Of a stretch of 64,000 nucleotides of DNA, positions 45,344-54,920 are shown one piece after another. Within the stretch, counting starts at the first letter, position 1; the number at the start of each line of letters is the position of its first letter. The stretch covers positions 310,001 to 374,000 of the forward strand of contig NZ_CP046457.1 in assembly GCF_009734445.1 (NCBI RefSeq). The letters are read 5' to 3'. The notes beneath the pieces were generated by a model. The model was not told the origin of the DNA. It ran no database searches and saw nothing but the letters and a program-made list of their open reading frames with translations. Source of the stretch: Candidatus Syntrophocurvum alkaliphilum. Its GTDB lineage: Bacteria; Bacillota; Syntrophomonadia; Syntrophomonadales; Syntrophomonadaceae. A program made the translations under genes and the position numbers.

Positions 45344-45928
45344 ATGGAAGTACTAATAACTATAGTCCAAAGCCTCTTAGTAATAATTATTATTGCAAGT
45401 TTTTTAGAATTATTGTTACCTGATGGCAGTATAAAACCATTTGTTCGATTCGCAGTAGGATTATTTGTATTAATAGCAATATTAAATCCTGCCTTAAGCT
45501 TTATTTTTAGCAATCATGATTTAAAATTAGATTTTTGGGATTATACAGTTGATGAGTCTATTGAGGAAAAAATAATGGTTGATGCTCAAGAGCTTAATGA
45601 AAGAATAGTGAATGTTAGTAGTAATACTGTACTTGAAAAAATGCAGGGTCAAATAAGCTCAATGGCATTACTTGTTCCTGGTGTTGAAGAAGTCCAAACA
45701 GAGTTGAAAACAGATCAAGATGGGATTATTGAAAAAATATATTTAGAAGTTACACCTGAAAACAATAGCGACATTGAAGAAATTGAATCAGTAGATATAT
45801 TAAATACTGAAAGCTCAACTGATGAATATGTCGATTATACTAATCTAGAAAATAGAATTATAACGGTAATTAACAATGTCTTTGGATTAAAAGATGTTGA
45901 TATACAAATAGAATTTCAAGGGGGTTAA
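45344..45928 (+). CDS. spoIIIAF: Stage III sporulation protein AF
   Basis: 194 residues. Two N-terminal helices (LVIIIIASFLELLLPDGSIKPFVRFAVGLFVLIAILNPAL), then a soluble domain with YLEVTPEN. FLELLLP and KPFVRF are family marks. ATG after GGGG. Confidence 0.9.
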   Translation: MEVLITIVQSLLVIIIIASFLELLLPDGSIKPFVRFAVGLFVLIAILNPALSFIFSNHDLKLDFWDYTVDESIEEKIMVDAQELNERIVNVSSNTVLEKMQGQISSMALLVPGVEEVQTELKTDQDGIIEKIYLEVTPENNSDIEEIESVDILNTESSTDEYVDYTNLENRIITVINNVFGLKDVDIQIEFQGG

Positions 45929-45932
45929 AATT

Positions 45933-46526
45933 ATGATAGAGGAATGGATTAGGGGGTCAGATGACAAAGAAAAAACGGAGAAACTACCCAATATGGGAAA
46001 AAAGAGCAAATATTTGTTGGTTTTAATAATTAGTTTAGGGATATTAGCACTAATTTGGCCTATGGGCAAAACACCTGAGGAAGAGACTACCAAAATTATA
46101 GATTCAACAAATATTAAACAGTCAAGCGTTGAAACGGGCAATGTTAAAAATGAACTTTCTAGAGAATTAGAGGCAATTCTTAGTCAAATAAACGGAGCTG
46201 GTATAGTAAATGTTAGTCTAAATCTTTCGTCAGAGGGTGTAAAAACATATGCCACGAACAAGAGAGATGAAAGAAGAGAAACTTATGAAACAGATAACAC
46301 TGGCGGAGATAGAAAGATTATAGAGGAAAATCAAACTAGAGATTTAGCAGTTTCTACTGGAGAGGCCTTATTACTAGAAAAAAAATCACCAGAGGTAGTT
46401 GGAGTATTAGTAGTTGCAGAAGGAGCAAGAAGCTCAGTTATAAAAGAAAAACTAACTGATGTTACATCAACCCTTTTGAACATATCTCCCCACCAAGTAA
46501 GGGTAGTGCCTAGGAAGGGGGATTGA
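45933..46526 (+). CDS. spoIIIAG: Stage III sporulation protein AG
   Basis: 197 residues. One membrane helix (about 25-43), then a ring-building motif domain like those of type III secretion rings: LEAILSQINGAGIVNVSLNLS, PEVVGVLVVAEGARSSVIKEKLT and PHQVRVVPRKGD. In Bacillus the homologue forms a ring in the intermembrane space. Overlaps spoIIIAH by reading frame only; AH initiates three bases after. Confidence 0.93.
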   Translation: MIEEWIRGSDDKEKTEKLPNMGKKSKYLLVLIISLGILALIWPMGKTPEEETTKIIDSTNIKQSSVETGNVKNELSRELEAILSQINGAGIVNVSLNLSSEGVKTYATNKRDERRETYETDNTGGDRKIIEENQTRDLAVSTGEALLLEKKSPEVVGVLVVAEGARSSVIKEKLTDVTSTLLNISPHQVRVVPRKGD

Positions 46527-46528
46527 AA

Positions 46529-47062
46529 ATGGTGTTAAATCGTAAAAAAACAATTATAGGTATAGTTAGTATACTAATACTTATAGTAGGGATAAGTTTA
46601 GTAAATCTAACCTTACAAGAACCAGTCAGTGAAAACGAGGAACAAAATGAATCAGTTATTACTGGGGAGATTGAAAAACAAATAAAAGAAAATAAAGACG
46701 AAAAAAAGACTACATTTTTTGCTCAGTATAGAATAGAGCGTGAAAGGGTAAGGGGAAAACAGATAGAATTATTACGTGATATTATTAATGATCAGTCACA
46801 AGAGCCACGTGCAAAAGAAGTAGCTTCAGAAAGATTAGTTGCAATAACTGAAGATATTGAAAAAGAACTAAAAGCAGAAAGTTTTATCAAATCTAAAGGC
46901 TTTAAAGAATGTGTTGTTATAATTATGCCAGAAACTACTACTGTAGTAGTAGAATCAACAGCATTAAGGGTTGATAAGGAAGAAGAAATAAAAAAATTAG
47001 TTAGTAGTGCAACTGGTTGTAGTGAAGATAAAGTAAGTATAATAATACATGAACCTGAATAA
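46529..47062 (+). CDS. spoIIIAH: Stage III sporulation protein AH
   Basis: 177 residues from ATG 46529 (GGAAGGGG eight bases before). One N-terminal membrane helix and the YscJ/FliF-like domain that binds SpoIIQ from the forespore side: FFAQYRIERERVRGKQIELLRDIIND and SFIKSKGFKECVVIIM are conserved. Ends the operon. The usual partner spoIIQ is outside the window. Confidence 0.94.
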   Translation: MVLNRKKTIIGIVSILILIVGISLVNLTLQEPVSENEEQNESVITGEIEKQIKENKDEKKTTFFAQYRIERERVRGKQIELLRDIINDQSQEPRAKEVASERLVAITEDIEKELKAESFIKSKGFKECVVIIMPETTTVVVESTALRVDKEEEIKKLVSSATGCSEDKVSIIIHEPE

Positions 47063-47197
47063 ATTTTCTTTACTTTTTTAGTATAAATATAGTAACCTTA
47101 AGGCAAAGATTAATTTTTTAGATGTTTTGTTTTTAGTATACATGACTTATTTCATTGAAATATAATCTATTTATAATTATAATGTTTACAGTTTATA

Positions 47198-47222
47198 ATA
47201 CTCAGACCTATGGTCTGAGTAT
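47198..47222 (+). terminator. Hairpin after spoIIIA
   Basis: Perfect 11-bp stem ATACTCAGACC/GGTCTGAGTAT with loop TAT, 135 bases after the spoIIIAH stop, followed by ATTTGTAT. The 135 bases before it hold no gene. Confidence 0.65.
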
Positions 47223-47261
47223 ATTTGTATACATATAAAACTTCATATATAAAAATTGGTT

Positions 47262-47413
47262 CTGCTACAAAAAGCAATTAAAAAAACTTAACGCTTAGCT
47301 AACTTGTTTGTTAAAACCCCGAATAGTAAGGGTTGTATAGATTAAGGTGAAAAACCTAGATGATAAGTGTTAAGCTAAAACCGAAATAAAGGACAATGAG
47401 TGGCTTTTTACAG
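47262..47413 (+). ncRNA. Candidate structured leader RNA upstream of the carboxyltransferase gene
   Basis: Nested complementary segments suggest a multibranch fold. Outer helix AAAAAGC (47269-47275) with GCTTTTT (47403-47409), extended by CTG/CAG. Central 11-bp helix CTTAACGCTTA (47287-47297) with TAAGTGTTAAG (47364-47374, one wobble). Inside are three small hairpins: TAAC/GTTA, AACCC/GGGTT, AGGT/ACCT. I do not recognise a known riboswitch or T-box. No T-run closes it. It lies 68 bases before the coding start, so a cis-regulatory leader is plausible. Confidence 0.4.
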
Positions 47414-47480
47414 TGGAATTAAAATTACGAACTAATAAATATAATAATGATAATTGGCTTTAACAGGGAGGTAAACAAAA

Positions 47481-49391
47481 ATGGGTAAGATAAAAATTAC
47501 AGATACTAGCTTACGGGATGGTCACCAAAGTTTATGGGCAACAAGAATGACAACTGATGACATGCTTCCCGTTCTTGAAACCTTAGATAATATTGGATAT
47601 CATTCGCTTGAGGTTTGGGGTGGAGCTACATATGATGTGTGTTTGCGTTATCTGAATGAAGATCCTTGGGAAAGATTGCGTACAATTAGAAAATATGTGA
47701 AAAATACTGAACTTCAAATGTTGTTAAGAGGTCAGTCATTAGTAGGGTATATGCATTATTCAGATGATATAGTAGAAAGATTTGTTCAAAAATCAGCAGA
47801 AAATGGCATAGATATCTTTCGTGTTTTTGATGCATTGAATGATATTAGAAATTTAGAAACTAGTATAAAAGCAACTAAGAAAACAGGTAAACATGTTCAA
47901 GCATGTGTTGTTTATACTATTAGTCCAGTTCATTCAATGGATCATTTTGTTGATACTGCTTTAAAGCTTCAGGATATGGGCGCCGATTCGATATGTATTA
48001 AGGATATGGCTGGTCTTTTAGCACCATATGTATCCTATGATTTAGTATCAGCTTTAAAGGAAAAACTAAATATACCAGTACAATTACATACACATTACAT
48101 TGGAGGGTTAGCTATTGCAGCATGTTTAAAAGCCGCAGAAGCAGGTGTTGATGTTATTGATACTGCAAGTGTACCAATGGCATTTGGCTCATCCCAACCT
48201 CCTGTTGAAACAATTGTTAGAGCACTACAATATACTGATTGGGATACAGGTCTTGATTTGAGCAAACTATTTAATGTAGCTACTCATTTTGAGCAGATAC
48301 GCAAACATAAAGGTTTTGAGCGCGGGGTTACAAGGATTACAGACATGAAGGTGTTCGAACATCAGGTTCCTGGTGGTATGATTACCAATTTAGTATCACA
48401 ATTAGAAGAACAAAATGCTTCTGATAAAATGGAAGATGTATTGGAAGAAATACCTAGAGTAAGAGAAGATTTAGGATATCCACCTTTAGTTACCCCTACA
48501 AGCCAAATAATTGGAATACAGGCTGTTTTAAATGTACTGACGGGCGAAAGATATAAGCTTTGTCCAGGTGAAGTGAAAGATTATGTTCGTGGCTTGTATG
48601 GTAAGCCACCTGAAACTATTAATAATGAAATAAAAGAAAAGATAATTGGTGATGAAGTGGTTGTAACTGAACGCCCTGCAAACTTATTAGAACCTGCTTG
48701 GGACAAAGGTAAACAAGAAATACAGCATTTAGCTGAAACTGAAGAAGATATACTATCTTATCTTTTATTTCCTCAAGTAGCACTTAAATATCTGGAATTC
48801 CGTCAAAACAGAGGCGATGAAGATAAACCCCAAATATTATCAGCAGATGAAGTGAGTGAGGAATTAGAACAGGAAAGTAACATTTCTAAGAAGCAAAAGC
48901 TTACTAAATCCAAAAAAAGACCATTGAACAGGGGAGATGAAGACATGAATATAGATGATATTAGAGAACTTATTTTGCTAATTGACCAAACTTCTGTTGC
49001 AGAGCTTGACGTACAGAAGGATGATTATCGCTTAAGTTTAAGAAAATCAGTAAGTGATAAAAATGAGATATCTTCCAATGAAGTGACTAATAAACCAGTA
49101 AAGGAAAAAATAGAGGAAGAAGAAGTAGAGGTAGAGGTTTCTAGTGATGATTTAGAGGAAGTTAGTTCGCCAATGGTAGGCACTTTCTATGCTGCACCAT
49201 CACCAGACTCTGATCCTTATGTTCAGGTGGGAGATATAGTAGAAAAGGGGCAAACACTTTGTATTGTTGAAGCCATGAAATTAATGAATGAAATAAAAGC
49301 AGAGTTTGATGGTACTATTGCACAAATATGTGTAGAAAATGCTGAACCGGTAGAATATGGACAAACACTATTTTTAATAGATAAAAAATAG
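47481..49391 (+). CDS. Keto-acid carboxyltransferase (OadA/PycB type) fused to AccB-like biotin carrier
   Basis: 636 residues. Residues 1-440 are a PYC/OADA carboxyltransferase: [16 protein letters not shown], the carbamylated-Lys region CIKDMAGLL and metal site LHTHYIGG. Residues 450-488 are a charged linker. From Met489 the sequence is AccB-like: [23 protein letters not shown], then a biotinyl domain with [10 protein letters not shown], the AccB and not the OadA form. With accC next door it probably makes a two-subunit pyruvate carboxylase; decarboxylase use or shared acetyl-CoA carboxylase use are alternatives. ATG after GGGAGG. Confidence 0.85.
   Translation: MGKIKITDTSLRDGHQSLWATRMTTDDMLPVLETLDNIGYHSLEVWGGATYDVCLRYLNEDPWERLRTIRKYVKNTELQMLLRGQSLVGYMHYSDDIVERFVQKSAENGIDIFRVFDALNDIRNLETSIKATKKTGKHVQACVVYTISPVHSMDHFVDTALKLQDMGADSICIKDMAGLLAPYVSYDLVSALKEKLNIPVQLHTHYIGGLAIAACLKAAEAGVDVIDTASVPMAFGSSQPPVETIVRALQYTDWDTGLDLSKLFNVATHFEQIRKHKGFERGVTRITDMKVFEHQVPGGMITNLVSQLEEQNASDKMEDVLEEIPRVREDLGYPPLVTPTSQIIGIQAVLNVLTGERYKLCPGEVKDYVRGLYGKPPETINNEIKEKIIGDEVVVTERPANLLEPAWDKGKQEIQHLAETEEDILSYLLFPQVALKYLEFRQNRGDEDKPQILSADEVSEELEQESNISKKQKLTKSKKRPLNRGDEDMNIDDIRELILLIDQTSVAELDVQKDDYRLSLRKSVSDKNEISSNEVTNKPVKEKIEEEEVEVEVSSDDLEEVSSPMVGTFYAAPSPDSDPYVQVGDIVEKGQTLCIVEAMKLMNEIKAEFDGTIAQICVENAEPVEYGQTLFLIDKK
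48931..48947 (+). promoter_or_regulatory. Internal ribosome site and possible independent AccB start
   Basis: GGGGAG (48931-48936) lies eight bases before an in-frame ATG (48945) that is exactly where an AccB protein would begin. The free product would be 148 residues, normal AccB length. Confidence 0.5.
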
Positions 49392-49402
49392 GAGTTGATC
49401 AA

Positions 49403-50749
49403 TTGTTTTCTAAAATACTAATTGCAAATCGTGGTGAAATAGCTGTAAGAATAATACGTGCATGTAATGAATTAAATATACCAACAATAGCAGTTTATTC
49501 TAAAGCAGATAAAGATGCACTTCATGTGCAAATGGCTGATGAAGCTATTTGTATCGGGAATGCTCCTGCAAATCAAAGCTATTTGAATATTTCTAATATA
49601 ATAGCAGCAGCTAAAAACATGAAAGTAGATGCCATTCATCCGGGATATGGTTTTTTGGCTGAAAATGCTTACTTCGCAGAAATGTGTCAAACATATAATA
49701 TAAAGTTTATCGGACCTAATCCTAATGTTATTAATGCAATGGGAGATAAGGTGAAAGCAAGAGAAGTAGTTCAAGCAGCAAATGTACCGCTAGTTCCTGG
49801 TAGTGATGGAGCTATAACAGAATATGAAGAAGCAAAAAAATTAGCAGAACAAATAGGTTACCCAGTAATGATAAAAGCCTCAGCTGGTGGTGGAGGTCGG
49901 GGTATGCGACTTGCACATAATAGTGAATCTTTAAAGGAAGCCATTAATATGGCAAAAATGGAAGCAGAATCAGCTTTCGGTAATGGTGAGGTTTATATAG
50001 AAAAATATATTGAAGAACCTAGACATATTGAAATTCAAATACTTGGAGATGAGCATGGTAATATAGTACATTTAGGTGAAAGAGACTGTTCAATTCAAAG
50101 AAGAAATCAAAAGCTTTTGGAAGAAGCACCTTCTCCGTTTGCAGATGAAGAATTACGTAACAAAATGGGAAATGCAGCAGTAAAGGCGGCAAAAGCGGCA
50201 AATTATTTTAGTGCAGGTACAGTTGAGTTTTTAGTAGATAAAAATAAAAACTTTTATTTTATAGAGATGAATACAAGGATTCAAGTTGAACATCCTGTGA
50301 CTGAAATGATAACAGGTATAGATATTATAAAAGAACAAATAAGAATAGCAGCCGGAGAGTCATTAGGTTATTCTCAAAATGATATTAAACTTACAGGTTG
50401 GGCTATTGAGTGTAGAGTAAATGCTGAAGATCCCAATGATGATTTTATTCCTTCACCTGGTAATGTGCATAAATACTTACTACCAGGAGGGCCTGGTGTA
50501 AGGATAGATTCTTCGGTTTATACAGGTTATACTATACCTCCATATTATGATTCCATGGTAGCTAAGTTGATTGTATGGGGGCATGATAGAACTGAAGCGA
50601 TTGCAAGGATGAAAAGAGCATTAAATGAATTTAAAGTAGATGGAGTAAAAACAACTATTCCATTTCATTTACAAGTACTAAATAATGCATTTTTTCAAAA
50701 AGGTGAAGTTTATACCAACTTTATTCAGCGAAGAATGACTGAGTACTAA
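49403..50749 (+). CDS. accC: Biotin carboxylase AccC (acetyl-CoA or pyruvate carboxylase subunit)
   Basis: 448 residues, a complete biotin carboxylase: [20 protein letters not shown], the ATP-grasp glycine loop [48 protein letters not shown], and [14 protein letters not shown]. Carboxylates the biotin of the carrier encoded upstream with ATP and bicarbonate. TTG start 11 bases after the fused gene. It may serve both a pyruvate carboxylase and an acetyl-CoA carboxylase; no accA/accD lie in the window. Confidence 0.94.
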   Translation: MFSKILIANRGEIAVRIIRACNELNIPTIAVYSKADKDALHVQMADEAICIGNAPANQSYLNISNIIAAAKNMKVDAIHPGYGFLAENAYFAEMCQTYNIKFIGPNPNVINAMGDKVKAREVVQAANVPLVPGSDGAITEYEEAKKLAEQIGYPVMIKASAGGGGRGMRLAHNSESLKEAINMAKMEAESAFGNGEVYIEKYIEEPRHIEIQILGDEHGNIVHLGERDCSIQRRNQKLLEEAPSPFADEELRNKMGNAAVKAAKAANYFSAGTVEFLVDKNKNFYFIEMNTRIQVEHPVTEMITGIDIIKEQIRIAAGESLGYSQNDIKLTGWAIECRVNAEDPNDDFIPSPGNVHKYLLPGGPGVRIDSSVYTGYTIPPYYDSMVAKLIVWGHDRTEAIARMKRALNEFKVDGVKTTIPFHLQVLNNAFFQKGEVYTNFIQRRMTEY

Positions 50750-50809
50750 GGAATTTGCTTATTAAAACAAATACTGGTAAAATGTCATCTAATAAACGGA
50801 GGTGAAATA

Positions 50810-51214
50810 ATGGAAAATGAAAAATCCAAAATGGATAATGAATTAGGGGCTATTCGTATAGCAGATGAAGTCGTAGCGACTGTAGCCGGACTTGCAGCAG
50901 CTGAGATTGAAGGTGTTGCTTCAATGAGTGGAGGCTGGAGTACTGACTTAGTTGAAAGGTTAGGAAAAAAGAACTTTGGTAAAGGTATAAAAGTTGAGGT
51001 TAATGAAAATGAAACCTCTATAGATATTTACATTGTTGTTGAATATGGTTACGCTATTCGTGAAGTAGCTGAAAATGTACAAAAAGAAGTCAGTGTAGCA
51101 GTAGAAACTATGACTGGACTTAATGTGGCATCAGTTAATGTACATATAGTTTCTGTTATTATGAAAAGAGATAATCAAGAAGAAGAAGAAGAAATAACAC
51201 CTGAGGCATTCTAG
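50810..51214 (+). CDS. Asp23/Gls24 family envelope stress protein
   Basis: 134 residues. GAIRIADEVVATVAGLAAAEIEGVASMSGG and INVEYGYAIREVAENVQKEV-type segments identify the family; the tail is acidic. In staphylococci Asp23 is held at the membrane by AmaP and responds to alkali. The amaP gene follows here. ATG after GGAGGTG. Confidence 0.93.
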   Translation: MENEKSKMDNELGAIRIADEVVATVAGLAAAEIEGVASMSGGWSTDLVERLGKKNFGKGIKVEVNENETSIDIYIVVEYGYAIREVAENVQKEVSVAVETMTGLNVASVNVHIVSVIMKRDNQEEEEEITPEAF

Positions 51215-51239
51215 CGATATTTTAATTAACGAATAATAG

Positions 51240-51262
51240 AACCCCCTGTTTAGCAGGGGGTT
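51240..51262 (+). terminator. Hairpin between asp23-like gene and amaP
   Basis: AACCCCCTG (51240-51248) with CAGGGGGTT (51254-51262), unusually GC-rich for this DNA, without a T-run. Probably a partial terminator or RNA-stabilising hairpin setting the ratio of the two proteins. Confidence 0.6.
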
Positions 51263-51298
51263 ATCTGTGTCATTCCTAATTGGAAAGGAGAGGTAGTT

Positions 51299-51838
51299 AT
51301 GCCAATGATATGGAGAACAGTATTGATTTTATATAGCTTATTGCTAATTTTTATTTCAGGTGTAGCTCTAAGCACAGCTTTAGGTGGGTTACAACTGTCA
51401 TACTATATAGAATTAGCATTAGCTACTACTCAAAATCAGATCATATTAATTGCTGTTGCTGTATTGTTGATTGGTTTTGCTCTATGGGTTATTGTTGTAT
51501 CCCTAAAGAAGAAACCAAAGCCCCAATCAGTTACTGTAACAGACGGTGTTTTGGGACAAGTCTTAATAACTATTCCAGCAATAAAAGTTATTATTATGAA
51601 AGCAGTTAAACAGGTTGAAGGATTAAAAGAAATAAAAACAGATGTGAAAAATACTACAAATGGATTAACAGTGCAAATGCGGGTTTTAATTAATCCAGAT
51701 TATAATGTTCCTGAACTTAGCCAAAATATTCAAAAAACTGTTAAAGAACATTTGCATGACATAGGCGGCCTTAGTGCTACTGATATAAATGTGTTAATAG
51801 ATGACTTTTATGCACATTCCAAGCCTGCTAATGATTAA
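51299..51838 (+). CDS. amaP: Alkaline shock response membrane anchor protein AmaP
   Basis: 179 residues. Two N-terminal membrane helices (TVLILYSLLLIFISGVAL and IILIAVAVLLIGFALWVIVV) then an Asp23-like soluble domain (LITIPAIKVIIMKAVKQVEGLKEI, DINVLIDDFY). Anchors Asp23 at the membrane. ATG after AAAGGAGAGG. Confidence 0.9.
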   Translation: MPMIWRTVLILYSLLLIFISGVALSTALGGLQLSYYIELALATTQNQIILIAVAVLLIGFALWVIVVSLKKKPKPQSVTVTDGVLGQVLITIPAIKVIIMKAVKQVEGLKEIKTDVKNTTNGLTVQMRVLINPDYNVPELSQNIQKTVKEHLHDIGGLSATDINVLIDDFYAHSKPAND

Positions 51839-51854
51839 GGGGGCATGTTGATTT

Positions 51855-52073
51855 ATGTGGGAAAAAATTTTATTATCAATGTTCCAAGAACACCGAGGAA
51901 AAGTAGTTGGTGTTCTTCTTGGACTAGTTGCAAGTATTTTATTTATAACATATGGTTTTTTAAAGGCTATATTTATAATCTTTTGCATAGTTTTGGGGTA
52001 CCTTATTGGAAAGAGATTAGATGAAAACAAGGGGTTTGAACAGTGGTTACACAAGATGTTTAAAGAAAAGTGA
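51855..52073 (+). CDS. DUF2273 small membrane protein
   Basis: 72 residues. HRGKVVGVLLGLVASILFITYGFLKAIFIIFCIVLGYLIGKRLDE gives two helices and the DUF2273 signature; basic C terminus. Regularly found with Asp23/AmaP, probably part of the same membrane stress complex. Confidence 0.9.
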   Translation: MWEKILLSMFQEHRGKVVGVLLGLVASILFITYGFLKAIFIIFCIVLGYLIGKRLDENKGFEQWLHKMFKEK

Positions 52074-52094
52074 TTTTTGGAAGGAAGATAAACA

Positions 52095-52496
52095 TTGAGT
52101 AGAAGAAAAGCTCGAGAAATAGCATTTAAAGTGTTATTTCAAGTTGACCAAGTAGAAGCAGATCCCAAACAAGCTTTTGAATACTTACTTAGAGAAAAAA
52201 AATTAAAAGACAATGATTATTCTTTTTCTTGGGAGTTAGTTGATGGATGTTTAAAAAATTTGGATGTAATTGATAAAAAAATTATGGTCTATGCAAGAGA
52301 CTGGAGTATAGAAAGAATGCTAAGTGTTGATCGCAATATTATGCGATTAGCAAGCTATGAGATTTTATATATAGATAGTACTGAGGACGTAATAGCAATT
52401 GATGAAGCTATAGAAATATCGAAAAAATATGGTGATGAGAATTCGGGGAAATTTGTAAATGCAATATTAGATAAAATTAGTGGTGAGAAAAAATGA
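52095..52496 (+). CDS. nusB: Transcription antitermination factor NusB
   Basis: 133 residues. SRRKAREIAFKVLFQVDQ at the N terminus and the conserved VDRNIMRLASYEILY and VAIDEAIEISKKYGDENSGKFVNAILDKI. Binds boxA of rRNA leaders with NusE. TTG start after GGAAGG; overlaps the next gene by four bases. Confidence 0.95.
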   Translation: MSRRKAREIAFKVLFQVDQVEADPKQAFEYLLREKKLKDNDYSFSWELVDGCLKNLDVIDKKIMVYARDWSIERMLSVDRNIMRLASYEILYIDSTEDVIAIDEAIEISKKYGDENSGKFVNAILDKISGEKK

Positions 52497-53470
52497 GTTT
52501 ATATTTAGGTATTGATACTAGTGCTTATACAACTTCTATTGCATTACTCGATTCTAATAATAATATTATAGCTGATAAACGAATTACATTGGAAGTTAGT
52601 AAGGGGAAAAGAGGGTTAAGACAGTCAGAAGCCCTCTTTCTACATATAAAAAACCTCCCTGTTTTATTTCAAGAAATAAAATCTATAATAAGAGATAAAT
52701 ACATTAAAGCAATAGCAGTTAGCTCCCAACCTAGAGATACCCAAGAAAGCTATATGCCAGTTTTTCTAGCCGGACTATCTCATGCTCAGGTTGCAAGTAT
52801 TTCTGCTAATGTGCCTTTATATGAAATTAGTCATCAACAAGGGCACATTGCCGCTGGAATTTTAGACAACATGAGCTTAATTGATAAAAATTTTATTACA
52901 GCCCATTTATCAGGAGGTACTTCTGAAATAATAACTGTTAAACCTAGTGATAGTACAGTATTTGAAGTTCAAATTGTACAAGAGACTAGTGATATTCATG
53001 CAGGTCAATTTATTGATAGAATAGGAGTTGCAATGGGCTTATTTTTTCCTTCTGGGAAACCTATGGAACAGTTAGCACTATTTAAAAACGAGGACATAAC
53101 AATACCTTCAAGTGTAGCAGATAAGACTTTTTCATTTTCTGGGGCAGAGACTAGGGCATTAAAACTTCTAAAAGAAGGTTACTCACATGAAGATGTTTCA
53201 TATGCTGTGTTTAGGTGTATAGCAAACACATTAGAAAAAAGTCTAATAAAACAAGCGGAAAATACAGGATATAATTATATGCTTTTAGTCGGTGGAGTAA
53301 TGGCCAATTCAATTATAAAAAATCGTTTAAAAGAGCGATTAGAGCATCCTGCAGTTGGTTTAAAACTTTTTTTTGCTAAACCTAATCTTAGCACAGATAA
53401 TGCAGTGGGAGTAGCTTTATTAGCAAAAATCTTGCATGAATGTAAAGTGCAGGGTGGGAGTGTTTATTAA
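52493..53470 (+). CDS. TsaD/Kae1-family paralogue
   Basis: 325 residues, ASKHA fold: YLGIDTSAYTTSIALLD, the metal motif HQQGHIAAG (His-x3-His), SGGTSEII and a late VGGVMANSIIKNRL. Compared with TsaD it has weaker motifs (for example AHLSGGTSE where TsaD has VSGGHT). It is found next to nusB and xseA in many Clostridia, distinct from the true tsaD gene, which is expected elsewhere. Whether it makes threonylcarbamoyladenosine is doubtful; function unproven. Confidence 0.8.
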   Translation: MSLYLGIDTSAYTTSIALLDSNNNIIADKRITLEVSKGKRGLRQSEALFLHIKNLPVLFQEIKSIIRDKYIKAIAVSSQPRDTQESYMPVFLAGLSHAQVASISANVPLYEISHQQGHIAAGILDNMSLIDKNFITAHLSGGTSEIITVKPSDSTVFEVQIVQETSDIHAGQFIDRIGVAMGLFFPSGKPMEQLALFKNEDITIPSSVADKTFSFSGAETRALKLLKEGYSHEDVSYAVFRCIANTLEKSLIKQAENTGYNYMLLVGGVMANSIIKNRLKERLEHPAVGLKLFFAKPNLSTDNAVGVALLAKILHECKVQGGSVY

Positions 53471-53471
53471 A

Positions 53472-54695
53472 GTGAACGATTATTTTTCTGTTAGTGATTT
53501 AAATAAACATATTAATAAACTTTTAGAAAATGACTTAATCCTATCTGATTTTTGGATAAAAGGAGAACTTTCAGGAGTTAAGCTATATCAACAATCTGGC
53601 CATCTTTACTTTACCTTAAAAGATAAATATTCTTCAGTAAGTTCAGTGATGTTTAAAAGTAGAGTTAGAAATTTAAAATTTGAACCAGAAAATGGAATGG
53701 AAGTTTTAATTCGTGGTTATGTATCAGTTTATAATAAACAAGGTAGGTACCAGATTTATGTAGAGGAAATGCAACCTTATGGTAAAGGTGGCTTATTTTT
53801 ATATCTAGAGCAATTAAAAGAAGATTTAAGACAAAAAGGATATTTTAATGAAAAAGCAAAAAAACAAATACCGAAATTTGCCAAAACAATAGGTGTAGTA
53901 ACATCCCAAGATTCTGCTGCTTTAAGAGATATTTTAAAAGTTTTAAAGGAGAGAAACTATTTAGTACATATTATAATTGCACATAGTTCAGTACAAGGTG
54001 AGGAAGCACCTTACGAATTAGCATGTGCAATTAAAAATCTTAATAAATATCAGAATTTAGATGTGATAATTATAGGTCGCGGAGGAGGGTCTTTAGAAGA
54101 TTTAATGGCTTTTAATAGTGAAAAAGTTGTAAAAGCTATATATTATTCAAAGATTCCAGTAATATCAGCGGTTGGACACGAAACCGATTTTAGCTTGTGT
54201 GATTTTGCTGCTGATTTAAGAGCTGCAACTCCTACGCAAGCAGCACAGCTTGCAGTGCCAGATTTAAATATAATTAAATCAGAACTAGAAAATATTAATA
54301 AAAGAATAGTAAGGTCTATAGAAAGAAAAATTTCAAACAATATTGAATTTTTTGATAGAATAATGTTAAAAAGAGTATGGACGACACCAGAAGTAATGAT
54401 AAATCAATACAATAAAAATTTAATTGACTTACAAAGAAGATTAATCAAAAGTTTTTCAGATTTAACAAAGGATAAGCATCATAAACTCGTTAATTTAAGT
54501 ACTAGTTTAGATAATTTAAGTCCTCTTAAAATTTTGAATAGAGGTTATTCGATTACTGTTAAGGATGAAGAAATTGTCAAAAGTATAGAATTTATAAATG
54601 AAAAAGATAATCTTAATATAAAGGTCCAAGATGGTATTATCGAAGCTATAGTAACAGGTAAGGAGTATGGATTAAATGGAAAAAATAAGCTTTGA
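53472..54695 (+). CDS. xseA: Exodeoxyribonuclease VII large subunit
   Basis: 407 residues from GTG 53472. OB-fold domain first (FSVSDLNKHINKLLENDLILSDFWIKGELSG, HLYFTLKD), then the catalytic domain with IGVVTSQDSAALRDIL, VIIIGRGGGSLEDLMAFN and SAVGHETDFSLCDFAADLRAATPTQAA. A long coiled coil and GYSIT end follow. Degrades single-stranded DNA with XseB. An ATG at 53436 exists in the frame but lies inside the preceding gene. Confidence 0.95.
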   Translation: MNDYFSVSDLNKHINKLLENDLILSDFWIKGELSGVKLYQQSGHLYFTLKDKYSSVSSVMFKSRVRNLKFEPENGMEVLIRGYVSVYNKQGRYQIYVEEMQPYGKGGLFLYLEQLKEDLRQKGYFNEKAKKQIPKFAKTIGVVTSQDSAALRDILKVLKERNYLVHIIIAHSSVQGEEAPYELACAIKNLNKYQNLDVIIIGRGGGSLEDLMAFNSEKVVKAIYYSKIPVISAVGHETDFSLCDFAADLRAATPTQAAQLAVPDLNIIKSELENINKRIVRSIERKISNNIEFFDRIMLKRVWTTPEVMINQYNKNLIDLQRRLIKSFSDLTKDKHHKLVNLSTSLDNLSPLKILNRGYSITVKDEEIVKSIEFINEKDNLNIKVQDGIIEAIVTGKEYGLNGKNKL

Positions 54696-54897
54696 AGAAG
54701 CTTTACAAAAACTAGAAGCTATTGTTGACAAACTTGAATCAGGTGAATTAGAGCTTCAAGAAGCACTAAAGCTGTTTGAAGAGGGTGTTAGACTTTCAGT
54801 TTACTGCCAAAGTGAATTAAAGGCTACTGATTACAAGATAAGTAAATTAATAGAGACTTTACAAGGTGAAGTAGAACTTATTTCATTTGAGGATTAA
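54676..54897 (+). CDS. xseB: Exodeoxyribonuclease VII small subunit
   Basis: 73 residues: ISFEEALQKLEAIVDKLESGELELQEALKLFEEGVRL is the XseB signature, a helical hairpin. Overlaps xseA by 20 bases, giving coupled synthesis of the two subunits. Confidence 0.95.
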   Translation: MEKISFEEALQKLEAIVDKLESGELELQEALKLFEEGVRLSVYCQSELKATDYKISKLIETLQGEVELISFED

Positions 54898-54920
54898 TAT
54901 ATCTAAAGGAATGACAGATT

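Noticed and set aside
47262-47413. tRNA or T-box in the leader
   Set aside because: The fold is multibranched, but there is no CCA-type acceptor, no T-loop sequence and no T-box motif.
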